Assembly: GCF_030272615.1 (NCBI RefSeq)
Contig: NC_081407.1
Location: forward strand, 147,807,744 to 147,871,743
DNA: 64,000 nt
Source of the DNA: Cryptomeria japonica
Lineage: Eukaryota; Streptophyta; Pinopsida; Cupressales; Cupressaceae
Reading direction: 5' to 3'
In this document: positions 11,253 through 24,318 of the stretch, one piece after another
Numbering within the stretch: position 1 is the stretch's first letter
Layout: every line of letters starts with the position of its first letter
Translations under genes and position numbers: made by a program
Notes under the pieces: model-generated
Databases searched by the model: none
The model's input: the letters and a program-made list of their open reading frames with translations, nothing else
What the model was told of the DNA's origin: nothing

Positions 11253-14200
11253 TGTCATGCCCAAAATTTAGGGCAAGATCGGGATAAAAAATTTTTTAAA
11301 CATAACTTTTAAAAACATTAAATCGACAAATATAAAATGGTACAACGTGTTTTGTCTTAACTATGTTTAGATTAACTTTATCTACTAGCTCAAATATTCA
11401 AAATTAAATAAAATTAAATGTGGAATTCTAAGCGAATAGTTTTATTGTCTACTCGAATTTAATAAATCAACTAATTCAGATAATTAATTGGCACAGGCAA
11501 AATTAATCTCGGATAGCCATTAATTGATTTTAGAAAGCTAATTAAAATTATTCTCCTAGCATCCATTTTAATCCATAATTAAAATGTGCTCAAATTAATC
11601 CATTTTAATCCATACTTAAAATGTGCTCAAATTAAATTAACTAAGGTACAATTAAGCCCATGACGAAAATGTCCCATAACATTTAATTTCAAAACCTATA
11701 TCCAAGTATGTCAATTAAATCTTTTTTTTTTTTTTTTAAAGAAATACCCTTAGGTTGATTAAAAATCAATGTTTACCCACTTGATTTTATATACTCTTAA
11801 GAATCTACAACACTAATAAATATTAAAATCTAAAGATATGCTTTATTCTTTAATTTCCCCAACTTTCTATTTATATTTTCATATATGAGTATTTAAATAT
11901 TTATATTTATATATAAATACATATATAAATATATTTATTTAATTACTATAACAATTTCCCAAACTTTATAAAACCAAACCATGCAAACCCTAGCTAGGGA
12001 TTTTGCATTATTAAATACCCCTATTTTATAAATTTTACTATTTTCTTATTATTACCCTAGCCCTACCCGAGCTAGGGTTTTATATTTTTTTTTTTGTGTG
12101 AAGATTTATGCAGGGCCGAATGGAAGCCTCGGCGGTGGCCATGGCAGATGGGCGGCGCTTGTTGGGGATGTCAGGCGCGGTGGTGCACGAAGCTCCACCA
12201 GTGGGGCGCCCCACTGTGGGGGTCGCGGCCCACATAGTGGCCTTGGCCGCTGTGTGAGTCGCGGCCCGCATAGTGGCACGACCCCTTGCGCAGAGCACGA
12301 CCCACACAGGGAGTCGCGGTCTCCTGTGAGGGTCGTGGCCCACACAGAGGCTGTGGCCTCTGTGAGAGTCCTGACCCGCATAGGGGGTGTGCCCCCTACG
12401 CGGCTGAGGCCCCGTGGGGGTTCTAAACCTCGCTTCTATGCAAAAAAAAATTTGTTTAAATTTTTTTTTTTTAATTTTTTTTTTAATATATATTTTTTTA
12501 AAATATAATTATATATATATATATATATATGCATTTTTATATGTATATAGGTACATATATATTTATTTTTCATGGGTATTTAAATAAATATATTTTATAT
12601 AAATATGTATATATAAGAATATACATGTAATTTGCATGTATATAAATTATATATTTATATAAATATATATATTTTATATGACATAATTTATATAAGGAAT
12701 AGACCATAGTATTTTTTATTTCAGGTATGTATTCAAACAAAATACTGAAGTATTATATTGTTTTCTTTTGATTTATTTCTTTTCATAAGTTTCCTAGATG
12801 CAAAAATAAAATAGATGGATTATGAAAAATTCTGATTCACTTACAACAAAAGTAAAGTAATTAAACTGTTTATTGTAGATGTTTTTTTTCTGCATATAAA
12901 TAATGTCAGTATTTAATAAATCCTAACTTCAACTATATAAATGATTAAATTTAATAAATTTACCAACAACTAAATCAATCTAGATTTTATTTAAATAAAA
13001 CTATAATAGATTATGATTTTCATTTTTTGCAATAAATGAATTGACAGACTTTGCAAATTCTACAACAACTATTTAAATGACAAATTTTAATAATTTTAAC
13101 AGCAACTAAATATAGCTATAATTTATCAATCTAGAAACCTTAGAGATGGCTATAAAATTTTTTGCTCCTATTTTCTAAAATTTAAAAAGAAATACAATCA
13201 CAGATAAAATAAAATTACAGAATTAAATAAAATGACTTTTACATTTTCCTGGATTGATCTAAATGCTTTTATTTTCAGCCTCCTACATGCATGCAAATCA
13301 AATTCATTTCTTTCCTAATATTTGAGTTTAAATGCATAAAAAGAATAAACAAATCTCTTTCTTATCAAAATATCCTAAGACACAACAATGTTATCTTTCA
13401 GAAATTTAGAAAACTAAACCAAAGTTACTTCTTTCTTTTCTGCAGTATTGCATGAATAATTATTACATAACTTTAAACTTTTTCCCAAGACTTTATAGTC
13501 ACTTTAAAAATAGGTCTCTCCTTTCAATCAAGTGAGGACTTTCAAAGAACATAAATTATATTTACATCATTTTTTTCAACAACTAAATCCAGCCACATCT
13601 ACTTGTCCTGCTATTTTCTTCTAACAACCTGCAATTAAATCAAAAGCTATGACCATGGAGAGCTCACCTCCCAGCCTAGCCTAACTAGTAGCCACCCCCG
13701 AGCTCAGAGAACCAAGCCCTAGATAGGTAACACACATGCAAACACAAAAGATAGAAAATACACAACCCAAACACAATCCCAACCTAGGCTACACTTCACC
13801 ACACATTTGTGATGTCTTTTAAAGGGTGGTAGTGGACCAAGTACCTTGAGGAGACTGCAAGTATGGAAAAATATATAGCCACCTCATGGCAACCAAATAC
13901 ATCAAGTATAACAACCCCATATTCCTTATGCCCCCCAAGATAGTCATGCCTTATTTCCCTCCTTATGACCCCCAATGCATAAACAAGCCATGCAGCAAGG
14001 GTCACATAAAATCCCTTGTGATCACTCTCATAACGAGAGCCTCTCACTCGAGGGCTGTCACTTCTACCACCCACAAGACCATTCTCTCTCCCAAGAGTAG
14101 GAGGTCTTGATTACTCCCAAAACACATAAATTGCATAGGCATAAAACACCAAATAAATTTTCAAGAAATACACGCACCAAAAGCTAGTCTTCTACACAAG

Positions 14201-15555
14201 CATTTCTTTCAAAACAACATGCAATAAGAAAACATTACAAGAAAAGTAAAACCAACCTTAAATTGCCCAAAGGTATGCTAGTTTTGTTGAGGATGAGCAG
14301 TCCAATTCCACAAGTCTTCTCTTTCTACCCTTAGCCAAAATTCTCAATCCCAAATCTATCTTTTTCTTTTCAAAATTCTTTTGTCTCCAAAAATGGAGAG
14401 TGGGTGATTACCCACTAATTTTCTAATTCTTGCTTAAGAAGCCCTTTGTGAGAGTTCTCACAAGTTTCTAAAAACTAAAAAGGAAGGTAAGGTAAAATGG
14501 GAAAGGGAACTCTTATTTGAAAAGGAAGGTTTACAACTTAGTTCAAGTCTTCTAATTTCAATTTTCGCACAACTTAGAAAAGTCAATTTTTAGGGTGTCT
14601 AAAAGGTCACATGGTAGTAGAAACTTGCCTAAAATTACCCCTAACCCTTAGGTATACCTTATGGGCTTTAGGAAACCTTATTAAACTACCCCTAGGTGTC
14701 CATTTAACCCCTTTTTAACCCCTCTGAAGTTTATTTTCGAGTCAAACCTATGTTGACTATCCCAAAGATTCTTTACCCAAGGCATTTATGGAATCACATT
14801 AAATTAATTGAAAAAGATATAGTTAAACAATTCCCTCCAAGAGACAAATTTAAAAACTCAAACATAAATCCACACATGTGTCAAGTGACACAAGAAAATA
14901 CTTTTGCAAATTATACACGAAATCGTGTCTCTTGTTGGATTTAAATAAATCAATTAAATAACATTTAACACTCACACATCATTTACTATTATGAATAAAA
15001 TACGACACAAACGGGGTGTTGTCTCTCCAAATAGACAAACCCTGGTTTTACTAATATACATAGGTCTAGGTTTGGTTCTCCGTAATATTTCCATGGTCAC
15101 ATGGATAAATTCCTGCGCATCTCAATTACACATTAGTAACTTCAAGTAACTTTATATAATATAAAACACAAGAATAATAATACACATCAAACACTTGCAT
15201 ACAATTTACATTTGAACAATTTAATACATCTTATATCCAAGTAATTTCTCATAAGCAATTATCCTAATTCTCATAATTTTGGTCCACACATAAAACATAC
15301 ATCCTATTTCTATCATCATAGTAAAGTCCTGCAAATTCAATAACGACATTTATCACTGCAAATTCATCCTATTCAAAAATCATGTAGTGTTCTATATCAT
15401 AAAGCATATAAATAAAGCATCAACATATATAAATGTTATCCAAATCATGGAATCATATAAGTTCTAAATCCATAATGCATAAAAATAAAGCATCCATAAT
15501 AGTCTCAACATAAAAACTACTGAAATGTCAGACTGAGTTGGGGTGGGGCCTCACA
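11253..15555 (-). repeat. 5' LTR of gypsy F (4303 bp)
   Basis: Partner of 1978-6310, with the same TGT..ACA ends. It keeps the GC-rich island (about 12110-12430). Differences from the other LTR include scattered substitutions, the shortened AT tract, and a segment in the GC island (around 12350-12390) that looks longer here. Both LTRs carry a conserved minus-strand open stretch (here 14074-13796, with VTLAAWLVYALGVIRREIRH); its conservation is explained by LTR duplication, so I do not call it a gene. Confidence 0.93.
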
Positions 15556-15564
15556 GATGCCAAT

Positions 15565-16932
15565 TGATGAATAATGATGAACAACAAATACCCTAATTGA
15601 TACTGAGAGTGGGGGGGGTGAATCAATACATACAAAAACTTCTCAACAACTTATCAAGTTAAAATAATGCTAACCGGTTGTCTTCATCACTAAACTTAAC
15701 CATGGCAATATCGGTTAAACATAGTAAGACATCAGACAGCTAAACCAATAAAAATGAATACTTTAAATAACATTCAACACTTGATAACTACTTCACCAAT
15801 ATACTCATGCATGTGTTGTATCATTAATACCATAACCATCATCTTTGCATGCATATTCACCTAAACAAAGACTGCTCAATCATCATATGAAAAATGTACA
15901 ACTCATGACACACAGTTTTTTCATGTGGAAACCCAAATGGGAAAAACCATAGTCGGGATGAATACCCACAAGCTTGTTTTTGAACTCTTTTGAAGCTCAC
16001 CCTGTTAGGAGCCTAGTCCGGTTAAAGACTTTACAATAAGGTTCTATTAGGAACCGGTCTTGTCAAAGATCACTTGGTTAAGGGATAGCTATATACCCTA
16101 TTAAAGGTTGAAAGCCTGTTAAAGGTTCCATCGCTAGAGGATTTGAAGAACTCAATGATCTTGAGTCACCTGGTTAGAGGATTTGCAATAAGCTTGTTAA
16201 AGCTACTCGATAAAGGAATTTTCCTACTGTTGAAATGTTTAGAAGACAATAGGTAAAGCTTTGATCTAATAACAGCACTACATGCTAAGGCAGATCCTTT
16301 TCAGCTCCTCTACTCTGCAGTAATCCACTCACTGGTCTGGCAAGTATCTCATCACTCGGATACAAACACAACATTTGCCAACACAAACAATAACAAACAT
16401 CATCGACCTTATATACAATAATTAGGTCGATAGGATAAACCCTAAACCCTAAACATTTTAGGTTTACAATTACATGTGGTCTAATCCTGACCGTTCAAAC
16501 ACTTTGCATAGAATAAAACAATCTCAAATAGATCACAAGTCCTTCTGCATCGTCCATTCTTCACCACATATGGAAATCAGTAACCCATCACGCTCTCTTC
16601 ACATACCACTAAGAAGAATGTTCATTCTTGAGGTAGACATTTAATGCAATTGATCTTCACATGCAAGATCATCAAGGAAATTCTTCATGTGCACAAAACT
16701 GACGTGGCATCTCACAAGCTAGATTGCCAAACCGGAAACCCTAGAGCTGAGACTACCAACTGGTAGTCACACTTAGTGAAACCCTGACATTGGTCCACTT
16801 CAGCCCTTCATACCGGTTCTCCTACTTGAACATCAATAACAACTTCTTCCAATCTTCATACCAGTTCACCTGGACTTATTGACATCAATGACAACATACA
16901 TTATCATCATACCAGTTCATCATATGCCAACA
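15565..16932 (-). repeat. 5' LTR of copia A (1368 bp)
   Basis: On the minus strand it starts TGTTGGCATATG at 16932 and ends CATTATTCATCA at 15565, directly before the restored primer site. It contains the polyadenylation-region motif GGAAACCCAAATGGGAAAAACC (plus strand, about 15928) and a G-run next to CTGAGAG (about 15605-15620) shared with other copia LTRs here. Many CCGGTT words are scattered in it. Confidence 0.8.
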
Positions 16933-17880
16933 AATTTATGTTACAATCACCCATGTTTTAATACAAAGAGATATCCATCATATGGTTGAAGCATACTAGG
17001 GTCAACCAAATTAAAGAAGAAATACCAATCTCCAAGGGCTGATTTATTCAGTTCTTGGAAACCTACATTGCTTGAGGACAAGCAATTTTGAGAAGGGTGG
17101 ACTGTAATATCCCTTTGTTGAAATAGGATTTAATTATTAATTAATAAATAATAATAATAAATTAAAATATAAAAGAAAAATAAAATTTAATATAATTAAA
17201 ATTTAGTTAAATAAAATTTAATATAATTAAAATTTAGTTAAATAAAATTTAATATAATTAAAATTTAGTTAAATTTATTCAATGGTCAAAAGGCAAGAAA
17301 TGAAATGTTGTGACTCCCTCAAACACAAGAAATAAAAGGGAGAGAAGAGAATTTCATTGGGGAGAAAAGGATAAGAAAGAAATAAGGGAGCGAAGGAATT
17401 AAGGAAGCATTAATGGAAAGAAGATAAGGAAGTAACTCTTGCAAAGGGGTAGAAATAATGAAAGGTTGTGACCCTTTCGAAGGGTGCTAATTGTGAAATG
17501 TTGTAACCAAAATGAGGTGTGACTCTCACTCACATTCGAGGATATAAAGGGGATAAGTTTCCATTTGACAAGGAAGGACCAAAGGAATAAAACAAAATAT
17601 TTGAAGCATTAAAATCAAATTTAGGAGTAGACTTAAATCAAAATTATAAGAAAATTTGGAAGAATGATATGAACATTATCAAAGAGATCATAACACACAT
17701 ACAAATCTGCAATCAAATCTAGGAGGAATAAAAGGAAAAGAAGAGGAAACATTAAATCAATAATCGGAGAACCAGACCCGGTGGAATAGAAAGGATTCTC
17801 ATACACTGATATATCTGAGTATATGCAGTAGATCAGATTGATATAAACAATAGACCTGTGCATTTACAAGGTGCTTTGGC
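16933..17880 (+). mobile_element. 3' remnant of an older gypsy element with LTR start
   Basis: The stretch before 17103 carries the GCTTGAGGACAAGCAA signature common just before the polypurine tract of plant gypsy elements, then GAGAAGGGTGGAC. An LTR-like sequence starts TGTAATATCCC at 17103. Three copies of a 31-bp AT-rich unit follow at 17181-17273. The right end of the LTR was not found; the boundary near 17880 is a guess. Copia A inserted into this remnant. Confidence 0.5.
17181..17273. repeat. 31-bp tandem repeat, three units
   Basis: Unit beginning TAAAATTTAATATAATTAAA repeats with a 31-bp period at 17181, 17212 and 17243, almost without change, within the gypsy remnant LTR. Confidence 0.85.
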
Positions 17881-19333
17881 TATAATATAGGAATATCCTA
17901 TTAGATTTCACTCCATATTGTTCTAATGATAATGAACTATAGTTTTTTTCAATAGAAAAAATATGGTACAAAATTGATTTGGATAAATTTTAGGACACAA
18001 TTGAACATTCTACACAATTCAATTGGTGTTGTACAAAATAAATCAAATTATAACTTTGAATTCTAAGAAATAGTTTTCCTTGCCTTAAAGTATCGAAGAT
18101 TGCAACAAGGAATCAGTGGTGTTTAGAAATACCTTTGGAAAGTATGCTAAGAAAAGGTTGCGTTCTCATAAATCAAACCCCTCAAAATATCAATGCAACA
18201 TCTTCTTAAAAGAGTTTGAAGCAAACAAGCAACCATTCTAGTATACCTATTGGTTATCATGTAAGCAAATATTGATACAATGCTCTTTATTTATGTATCT
18301 TGAATTATTTGTAAATTATTTCAAGGTTCTAGATTTTCTTTGGCATGTTAAGATGTATTAGGTCTTGTCCTTCTATACAGTACCCTAGAATACAATTTAA
18401 AATATTTTGTGTTTAAGTCGGAGAGAATTGGCTAGTAGGAAGAGAAGGAAATGAGCCCAATCAAAAGAAAGAGTGAATTCTAAAGTGCAAGGATTGATTT
18501 CAAGATACACTTTCAACATAAGGTGCAAGAAAGTTTGTTGACTTTTGTTGAGGTGCATGAAGTTGAAAAACCAATCAAGACTCATTTAATTTAGCCACTT
18601 TTGTTGAGAATTATAGGACATATATTAATCATTGTATTGAAATTAATTAAAAACCACAAAACATACAATTTTCTCTATTATAATGATACAATAAATTAGA
18701 TTTAAAATATAACCTTTGCCCATTTCGTTGCTTTTTTTCATAATGGAGGGTTTTATAGCAAACCCAGATTTGTTTAGCTACTCGATACCACGAGTCATAG
18801 GCTTAACCCCTTTGACTAAGAGCCAATGACTTAATGTTATTCATTCTACAAAAGTCGTTGGGGGCACAATCTTAACCTCTTCAATTATGATATGAGAACC
18901 TTGCACTTAACAAGACTTGATCTCTCGTGAGCTCATTTAAAACCAATCAACTTCAATAATAAACTAGAAATCGTTTCTTTCTTTTTAAAAATAAACTGTA
19001 AAAAACAAAGACTTATTAGCAAAGATGAATACTCAAAAAAGAAAGATAGATAGATGAGATGAATACAACAAATTACTATCAATTGCATTTTCGACATCAT
19101 TGCATCTACCACCAATTACAAAACAATGGTGTGCCAAATACTTTTTGGCCGACACTAGCATGCACTGTGGGCCACGGGGGCTACTACATCTTCCACCTCC
19201 AACAGGGCTATAATCATCCAATGCATACAACTTCACCATCTCTGCAGACCCTTTAAAACAAGCTTCTGTTACCATAAAACTTATTTCAAACCTTATTATA
19301 TGTTGAATTTTAACACCCAAGTAAAACCTAAAG
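17881..19333. other. Unassigned intergenic DNA upstream of the LOR gene
   Basis: AT-rich, with no recognisable element ends or coding blocks. Presumably holds the promoter of the gene at 19334, but I cannot place a convincing TATA box. Short minus-strand open frames (for example 19320-19033) show no known motif. Confidence 0.5.
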
Positions 19334-20259
19334 ATGTCTCAAGTTTATCCCCATCAGCTGGCTGATACTACCCAAAACCACCATTCCCCAAAAACCTTCA
19401 CTGTATGGAAGAAAGCACTATTTTTCACTGGCATAGGTTTTACAGCCTTCGATTCATCAGGAAACCTAATCTTCAGGGTAGAAGATTCTACTCCCACTGT
19501 CAAACGAGAGCTGCTTATAATGGATGCTCTTGGAAATCCTCTTCTGCTGTTACGCCGCAAGGTATTTATGATCCCTCAGATTTACTTCTCCATTTGGTTT
19601 AGCATTCATATTTCCAGTTTATCATATATTTCTGCAGGTTGTGAGTCTTCATCACAGATGGAATGGCTATATCTGTAATGGGGATTCAGGCAAAGTGCGG
19701 GTTTTTAGCATCAAGAGATCGTCCATTATCTCTGCAACGACATCCATTGATGTCTTTGTTAATTGTTCCTACGCTAACTATTTTCCAAGGCAGTGTGATT
19801 ATCACATTGAGGGCTCATTCAAAGAACGTTCCTGTGCAATTTATAACCGCTCAAGAAGCATTGTGGCACAGGTATGTAATCTATTCTCTATCTTGTGTGT
19901 TTACCTTTCAGAGTGATCTTCCATGGAATTTAAAAGAATCAATTTGGGTTTTTTCCTTTTTGCAGGTTAAAAGGAAACGTGCCAGCTGTGATGTTCTGCT
20001 GGACAAGGATGTGTTTAGTGTGGTGATTTATCAGGGTTTTGATCCAGCTTTGATTCTGAGCTGGATCGTTGTTGTTGACATTATTAATAGTGAGGATCTT
20101 AATCGTATCAGACAAACAGCACTTTACTCCTCGTTCAGATCATACCAGTTATCCAAGAAAGGGTATCTGGAAAAGGAAGATAAATGTTCCAACAGTGAAT
20201 CTGAAGCTTTGGAGAAAAGTGGGGATGAAAGAAAAGGTCTCAGATTATTGAACCAATGA
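19334..20259 (+). CDS. LURP-one-related (LOR, DUF567) protein, three exons
   Basis: Exons 19334-19561, 19638-19871 and 19966-20259 join in phase 0 to give 251 residues. Donors are CAAG|GTATTT and ACAG|GTATGT; acceptors are TTCTGCAG and TTTTGCAG. The protein fits the LOR/DUF567 tubby-like fold: FTVWKKALFF, GFTAFDSSGNLIFRVE, LLIMDALGNPLLLLRRK (end of exon 1), HHRWNGYICN, the central GSFKERSCAIYN (exon 2), then DVFSVVIYQGFDPALIL and a hydrophobic helix (exon 3). The last 55 or so residues are a polar tail beyond the usual domain. LOR proteins are small plant proteins; the founder LURP1 is needed for basal defence against an oomycete in Arabidopsis, but most members have no known job. No lesion is seen, and it is the one clearly intact host gene here. 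Confidence 0.88.
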
Positions 20260-20470
20260 GCTGTGTTGGACATATTCAATGATCTGAGAAGGATCTGTAT
20301 TTAAGTGTGCTACTGCATATAAGTTTTGATGGATGTTTGATATTTTCATATGGTAATGAAAATTTCAGTAGTTAAAATTGTTAGATCCCTTCCACAGTTA
20401 GATCCTTAATAAATTTTTGTATCACACATGCTATTTTCAGAAGAATTTTTGTAGTTATGCTTAAGAACTT
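20260..20470 (+). other. Probable 3' UTR of the LOR gene
   Basis: AT-rich sequence after the TGA with CTTAATAAATTTTTG at about 20405, a plausible polyadenylation signal. The true end is not visible. Confidence 0.35.
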
Positions 20471-20539
20471 GAACAGTTTGTGAGCTGTAATTGATCAAAT
20501 AATTTTATGTGTGCATGTTTGTAAACAAGTCAATAAATC

Positions 20540-20660
20540 TCTGTTAGGTAGCGAGACAGAGGTTGAGAATTCAAATCCTGACCAAGCCTCGAGATTGAGG
20601 ATCTTTGGCCGGTTTCTCCAAAGCTTGGACATGCTTTAGATCTTTAATTGAATAAAAGTT
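20540..20660 (+). repeat. Possible tRNA-related SINE fragment
   Basis: Contains GAATTCAAATCCTGACC, close to the B box of a tRNA promoter, followed by a non-tRNA body and a short A-rich tail region. No clear A box upstream and no target duplication found, so this is tentative. Confidence 0.2.
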
Positions 20661-21639
20661 TCAGACATTTATATTTAATAAATTTTGAAAATCTTATTTT
20701 CAAGTGACATTCGTTTCATCAAATCCCAAATATTTATTGTAAGATAATTGGTTTGAATATCCTGATTGCTGGTACCTAGTTATATATTCCAAACTCTACG
20801 AATGAATTTAAAGCTATGTGCTTATCTTGTGAATGAGATGTTTTAAGCATTTGATGCTTTTAGCGATTTTTTTCACATTAAATTTAGAATAAATATGAAT
20901 AAAAAATTACAATGCCTGAGAAAGAGTAACTCAGAAAATTTATTTAATATTCGCAAGAAATAGGGAATCAACTGATAATTTTTAACTCCATTTACTTCAT
21001 AGATGAATAATATAGCTGAAACAATGAATAGCACATTTTGAGAGAAGTCTAAATCATTACTCAAGGCTTGTAATCGTTGAAAAGGTTTATAGAAAGAAGC
21101 GGTTCATATGAGAGCTTTTAAAAAGATTATGTAAAATTCAGGTTATCATCTGTTGAAACATTTGTTTGTCTCTCTTTTTTGTGAAAGTTATTGCAGCTTG
21201 GAAATCTGGTTTAAGAGCTCCGCTCTAACAAAAAAAAAAAAAAGTGGTCAAGTAGGAAACTATTGATTATGACAATAAAACTGGAAGTATTGTCGATCTC
21301 AAAACACATTGAAATGAGAAGATACAAAAGTTCATTATAAGAGCGAAAAATGCATCATTATTGAATACAATGTCTGGTAAAACTTATCAATAGTATGATC
21401 CAAAGGAAAATTAAATTTACATTTATAAAGATGTTATGTTTCTTATATTTATTGCTAGAAGAAAAAGATGATACACTACATTCATCCCAAAAAAATTGAG
21501 CTAAACCGAAAAGCACTATTTGAATTAGCAAAAAGCAAGCAAAGAATTGATGAGCCCAACTCAATCTCGTTATCCACCCCACAGTCTAATAATCTGATAA
21601 GTAGATAACAAAGGGAAAGGAGGATGTCTATCAAAATGT
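20661..21639. other. Unassigned DNA
   Basis: AT-rich sequence with a poly-A run near 21230. I see no coding block or element boundary. Confidence 0.4.
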
Positions 21640-21699
21640 AGGACTGTGATATCAATTATGTATTGATGACAACTATATTAAGTGGTCATGTAGAAAACA

Positions 21700-22250
21700 C
21701 TCTTGAGGAAGTAGTAAAATAAGAAAAAATGCAAACTATTACAATCTAAGGGATTGATTCAATTTATCAAAACTAAGCATGAAAGTAGTTACCTTTAGGT
21801 TTGCTAGTATAGATGCCATTGATTATAAATCGGATATGAAAATAAAATTCAAATGGCTTAATTGACTAGTACAAAGCAAGATTGGTAGTTTAAGAATAAA
21901 AACAAATTGAAGGTGCTAATTATGATGAAATATTTCCTCTATTTGCAAAGACGGTCACAATTATAATGTTGTTGTAACTTATTTCACAACAACTATAACG
22001 TTGATGTTACTTATTTCATTACAAGGGTAGAAAATTCATCAAATGATGTGAAAATTGTTGTCCTAAATAAAGATTTGACAACGGAACCTCTTGGATTTAT
22101 TGAAAAAGGGAAGGATTACATGGTACATCATGTGAAAAGACATTTTATAGCTTGAAATAGGCTCCATGAGCCTAGTAATAAAAAATTACTATGTACTTTA
22201 TTTAGAAGTGATTGAAGAAATCTGATGCTCATCTAAAATTGTACATAGTA
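21700..22250 (+). pseudogene. Decayed copia reverse transcriptase N-terminal half
   Basis: With stops tolerated, the plus strand reads the copia RT order: GIDSIYQN (about 21750), YKARLVV (about 21870), EGANYDEIFPLFAKTVTI (about 21910-21965), then DVKIVVLNKDLTTEPLGFIEKGKDYM (about 22058-22125; in intact elements DVKTAFLHGDLxExIYMxQP), and a trace of the LKQAPR region. Many stops and at least one gap. No LTRs or ends are visible, so it is much older than elements A to F. Confidence 0.6.
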
Positions 22251-24318
22251 ATTATGATCAAAATTACTCTTAATTGTGTTGTATGCTAATTATTTTCTCA
22301 TTACTACAAATAATCAATTGTTAATCAATTAAGTGAAAGAAGATATAAAAACTAATTTGTATGTTTAATCTAGGGTTGCTTCATTACTTTCCCATAGATG
22401 AACCATGACAAACACTTAGAAAAAGATTCCTTTCTCAAATAAAGTACATCAAAAAAATCTCATGTAATTTAGAATGCAAAACTATACAATTTTACTAAAA
22501 CCAATAAAAACAATAACTATGTTAACAAAATACCCATATAGTAATATAGTAAATAAAAATGTTGTAAGTGAGTTTAGTAGGAGATTTGATTTTCTTGGCT
22601 ACCATCCATCTAGACATGTCTCACATAGTTATAATCATGTCCCAATTCATGACTTCTCCAAAATAGGATCATTGATTAGTTGTAAAGTGAGTTCTTAGAT
22701 ATCTTAAAAGAATACAAAACTTCAAATTGGAATACTGAAGATTGAAGACTTCAAATTGGTTAGTTTTTAAGATTTAGATTGGGTTGCTTGCAAAGACTCT
22801 TGGAAACCAACATTTACTTACTACTTCATTCTTGGATCTACCTTTGATCCATGGACTTGAAAGAAGCAACTCAATGTTGCATTATCATCAATTGAAGTAG
22901 ACTAAAAGAGAATTTTTTTGACGACGTGTGAAGCTCTATGGCTCAAACACCTTATCGAGGACATTCAGCACTGACAACATGATCCTGTAATTCTGTATCA
23001 AGACAATAAAAGTGTATTGAAACTGTCCAAGAATTTAAAGTTCTTCACTTGAACCAAACATGTTGAAATACAATACAAACTTATTTATACACACATCCTC
23101 AACACGACTTAATTTATAAATAATCAATGAATAAATTAAAAATATCTTCACCAATCCATTAAACAAAATAATATTTGTATCATTCAGAGAAAGAAATATT
23201 GATATTCAACATTCCTTATTTATACATATAGGCAACCCTCATCATCTAGATAGATCTTTTGTGTGTTAGAAATAAAAATTTATATTCATCACAATTCCTG
23301 TGTAGATACAGTCAGAGACATCTCTGAATACATTTTATCTTTAAAAGATAACACAAACATAGAAGAAGCTATCCAACTTCAACACATAATTGATATCCGT
23401 GGAAAAGGACATTATTTGTTTTTTCAAAGAGAGCTCATGGATTTGAATAAGTAAAGCTACCGTTGGCACTTGTAGTGCCCACAATGCGCCAAGCATTCAA
23501 ACAACTTACTTTTAGTTTTCTCATGTGAGCCATACAAATAGTTAGTACAACATTTTAGAAAAGGAAGTGAGGGGAAAAATCTAAAGTAGAATGTGGGTCC
23601 TGCATGATCAAAATCTTTGAAATAATTCAATCTGCTATTCAATTATGTGGCATTGGATCGATATGAGGATTGGGGAATCCAATGTAGGAGAGACTTTCAA
23701 GTGGGAAATGTATACAGTTGAAATATCATGATATGTGGTGGCAGATGAGATGCTCACGCCATCAATCAAATCTCCGTTTGGAATTTATTGAAAAGAAACT
23801 TCAACGGTCGGTGGTGGTGGGACAAAGACATCTGGAAAATGTAGATTGTTTTAACAGCCATCTCCAGGCTTTTAAGCATAAATTTGTCATTTGACGTTTA
23901 CAAGTTGGTGAGTAGTAAGAATTGAACCACCAAACAAGGTAGTGCGCTTGTTGCAAGGGAAGTGAAAAGAGAGTAATGATTGCAATTGGAAAGCCGTATC
24001 ACCATTTAAATTCTCTTGGTTAATCATTTTGGCAAAGACTTTACTTGCCGCCGACATATTCTTGCATCCTCAGGTACTAGTTTAGCCAATTGAAGTTGGT
24101 GAACAACCCTTACCATCGAACATAATGTTTATTCTTGTCTATGACTAATCTTCTCTCTCAATGGGTCATTAGTGTTTTACCGTTTGATTTGTATTTGAGG
24201 ATAATAGAGAATGTCTAAGAATTGTTTTGAGTTAAAACAAGATAAGAAATAAAGGTTGCGATTTGTTGGTTTTGATTTAATTTGATTCTACAAATTGTTT
24301 GGTTTTGTAGATTGTTTG
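22251..24318. other. Unassigned DNA
   Basis: No element ends, RNA gene or convincing coding block seen. A 63-codon frame at 23263-23454 has a plausible composition but no motif I know. Confidence 0.4.

Larger units (their letters stand above)
1978..15555 (-). mobile_element. Ty3/gypsy element F with 4.3-kb LTRs (chromovirus, Tekay-like)
   Basis: Full-length minus-strand gypsy retrotransposon of 13.6 kb. It has two near-identical LTRs (11253-15555 at the 5' end, 1978-6310 at the 3' end), an initiator-Met primer site at 11238-11249 and a purine tract at 6311-6325. The internal order is gag, protease, reverse transcriptase, RNase H, integrase and a C-terminal region, which is the gypsy order. 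LTR ends are TGTGAGGCC and GGGCATGACA on the minus strand. The last coding stretch, ending near 6330, fits a chromodomain-like tail of the Tekay/Del type; that clade call is from memory of the family pattern. Coding parts carry several stops, so autonomous movement is unlikely. Confidence 0.9.
1..16932 (-). mobile_element. Ty1/copia element A, interrupted by gypsy F, truncated by window edge
   Basis: Minus-strand copia retrotransposon. From right to left it has a 5' LTR (15565-16932), a primer-binding site split by the gypsy F insertion, gag (1910 to 663), and protease and integrase regions running off position 1. The pieces on either side of F join cleanly: GCTTTGAT before the insertion and GATGCCA after it together give an initiator-Met tRNA-type primer site on the minus strand. 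The integrase region shows the zinc-binding CXXC (CRECQLGK), the first catalytic Asp (HTDLCGP) and a second in RTDQGGE. The 3' half of pol and the 3' LTR lie outside the window. Confidence 0.85.

Noticed and set aside
13796-14074. Minus-strand open frame (AAWLVYALGVIRREIRH), also at 4577-4762
   Set aside because: Conserved only because both copies lie in the paired LTRs of gypsy F; there is an early stop in one copy and no known motif.
19033-19320. 95-codon minus-strand frame just upstream of the LOR gene
   Set aside because: No known motif, no splice or homologous copy in the window; more likely promoter or intergenic DNA.
23263-23454. 63-codon plus-strand frame with reasonable composition
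   Set aside because: Too short, with no motif, partner exon or duplicated copy to support it.
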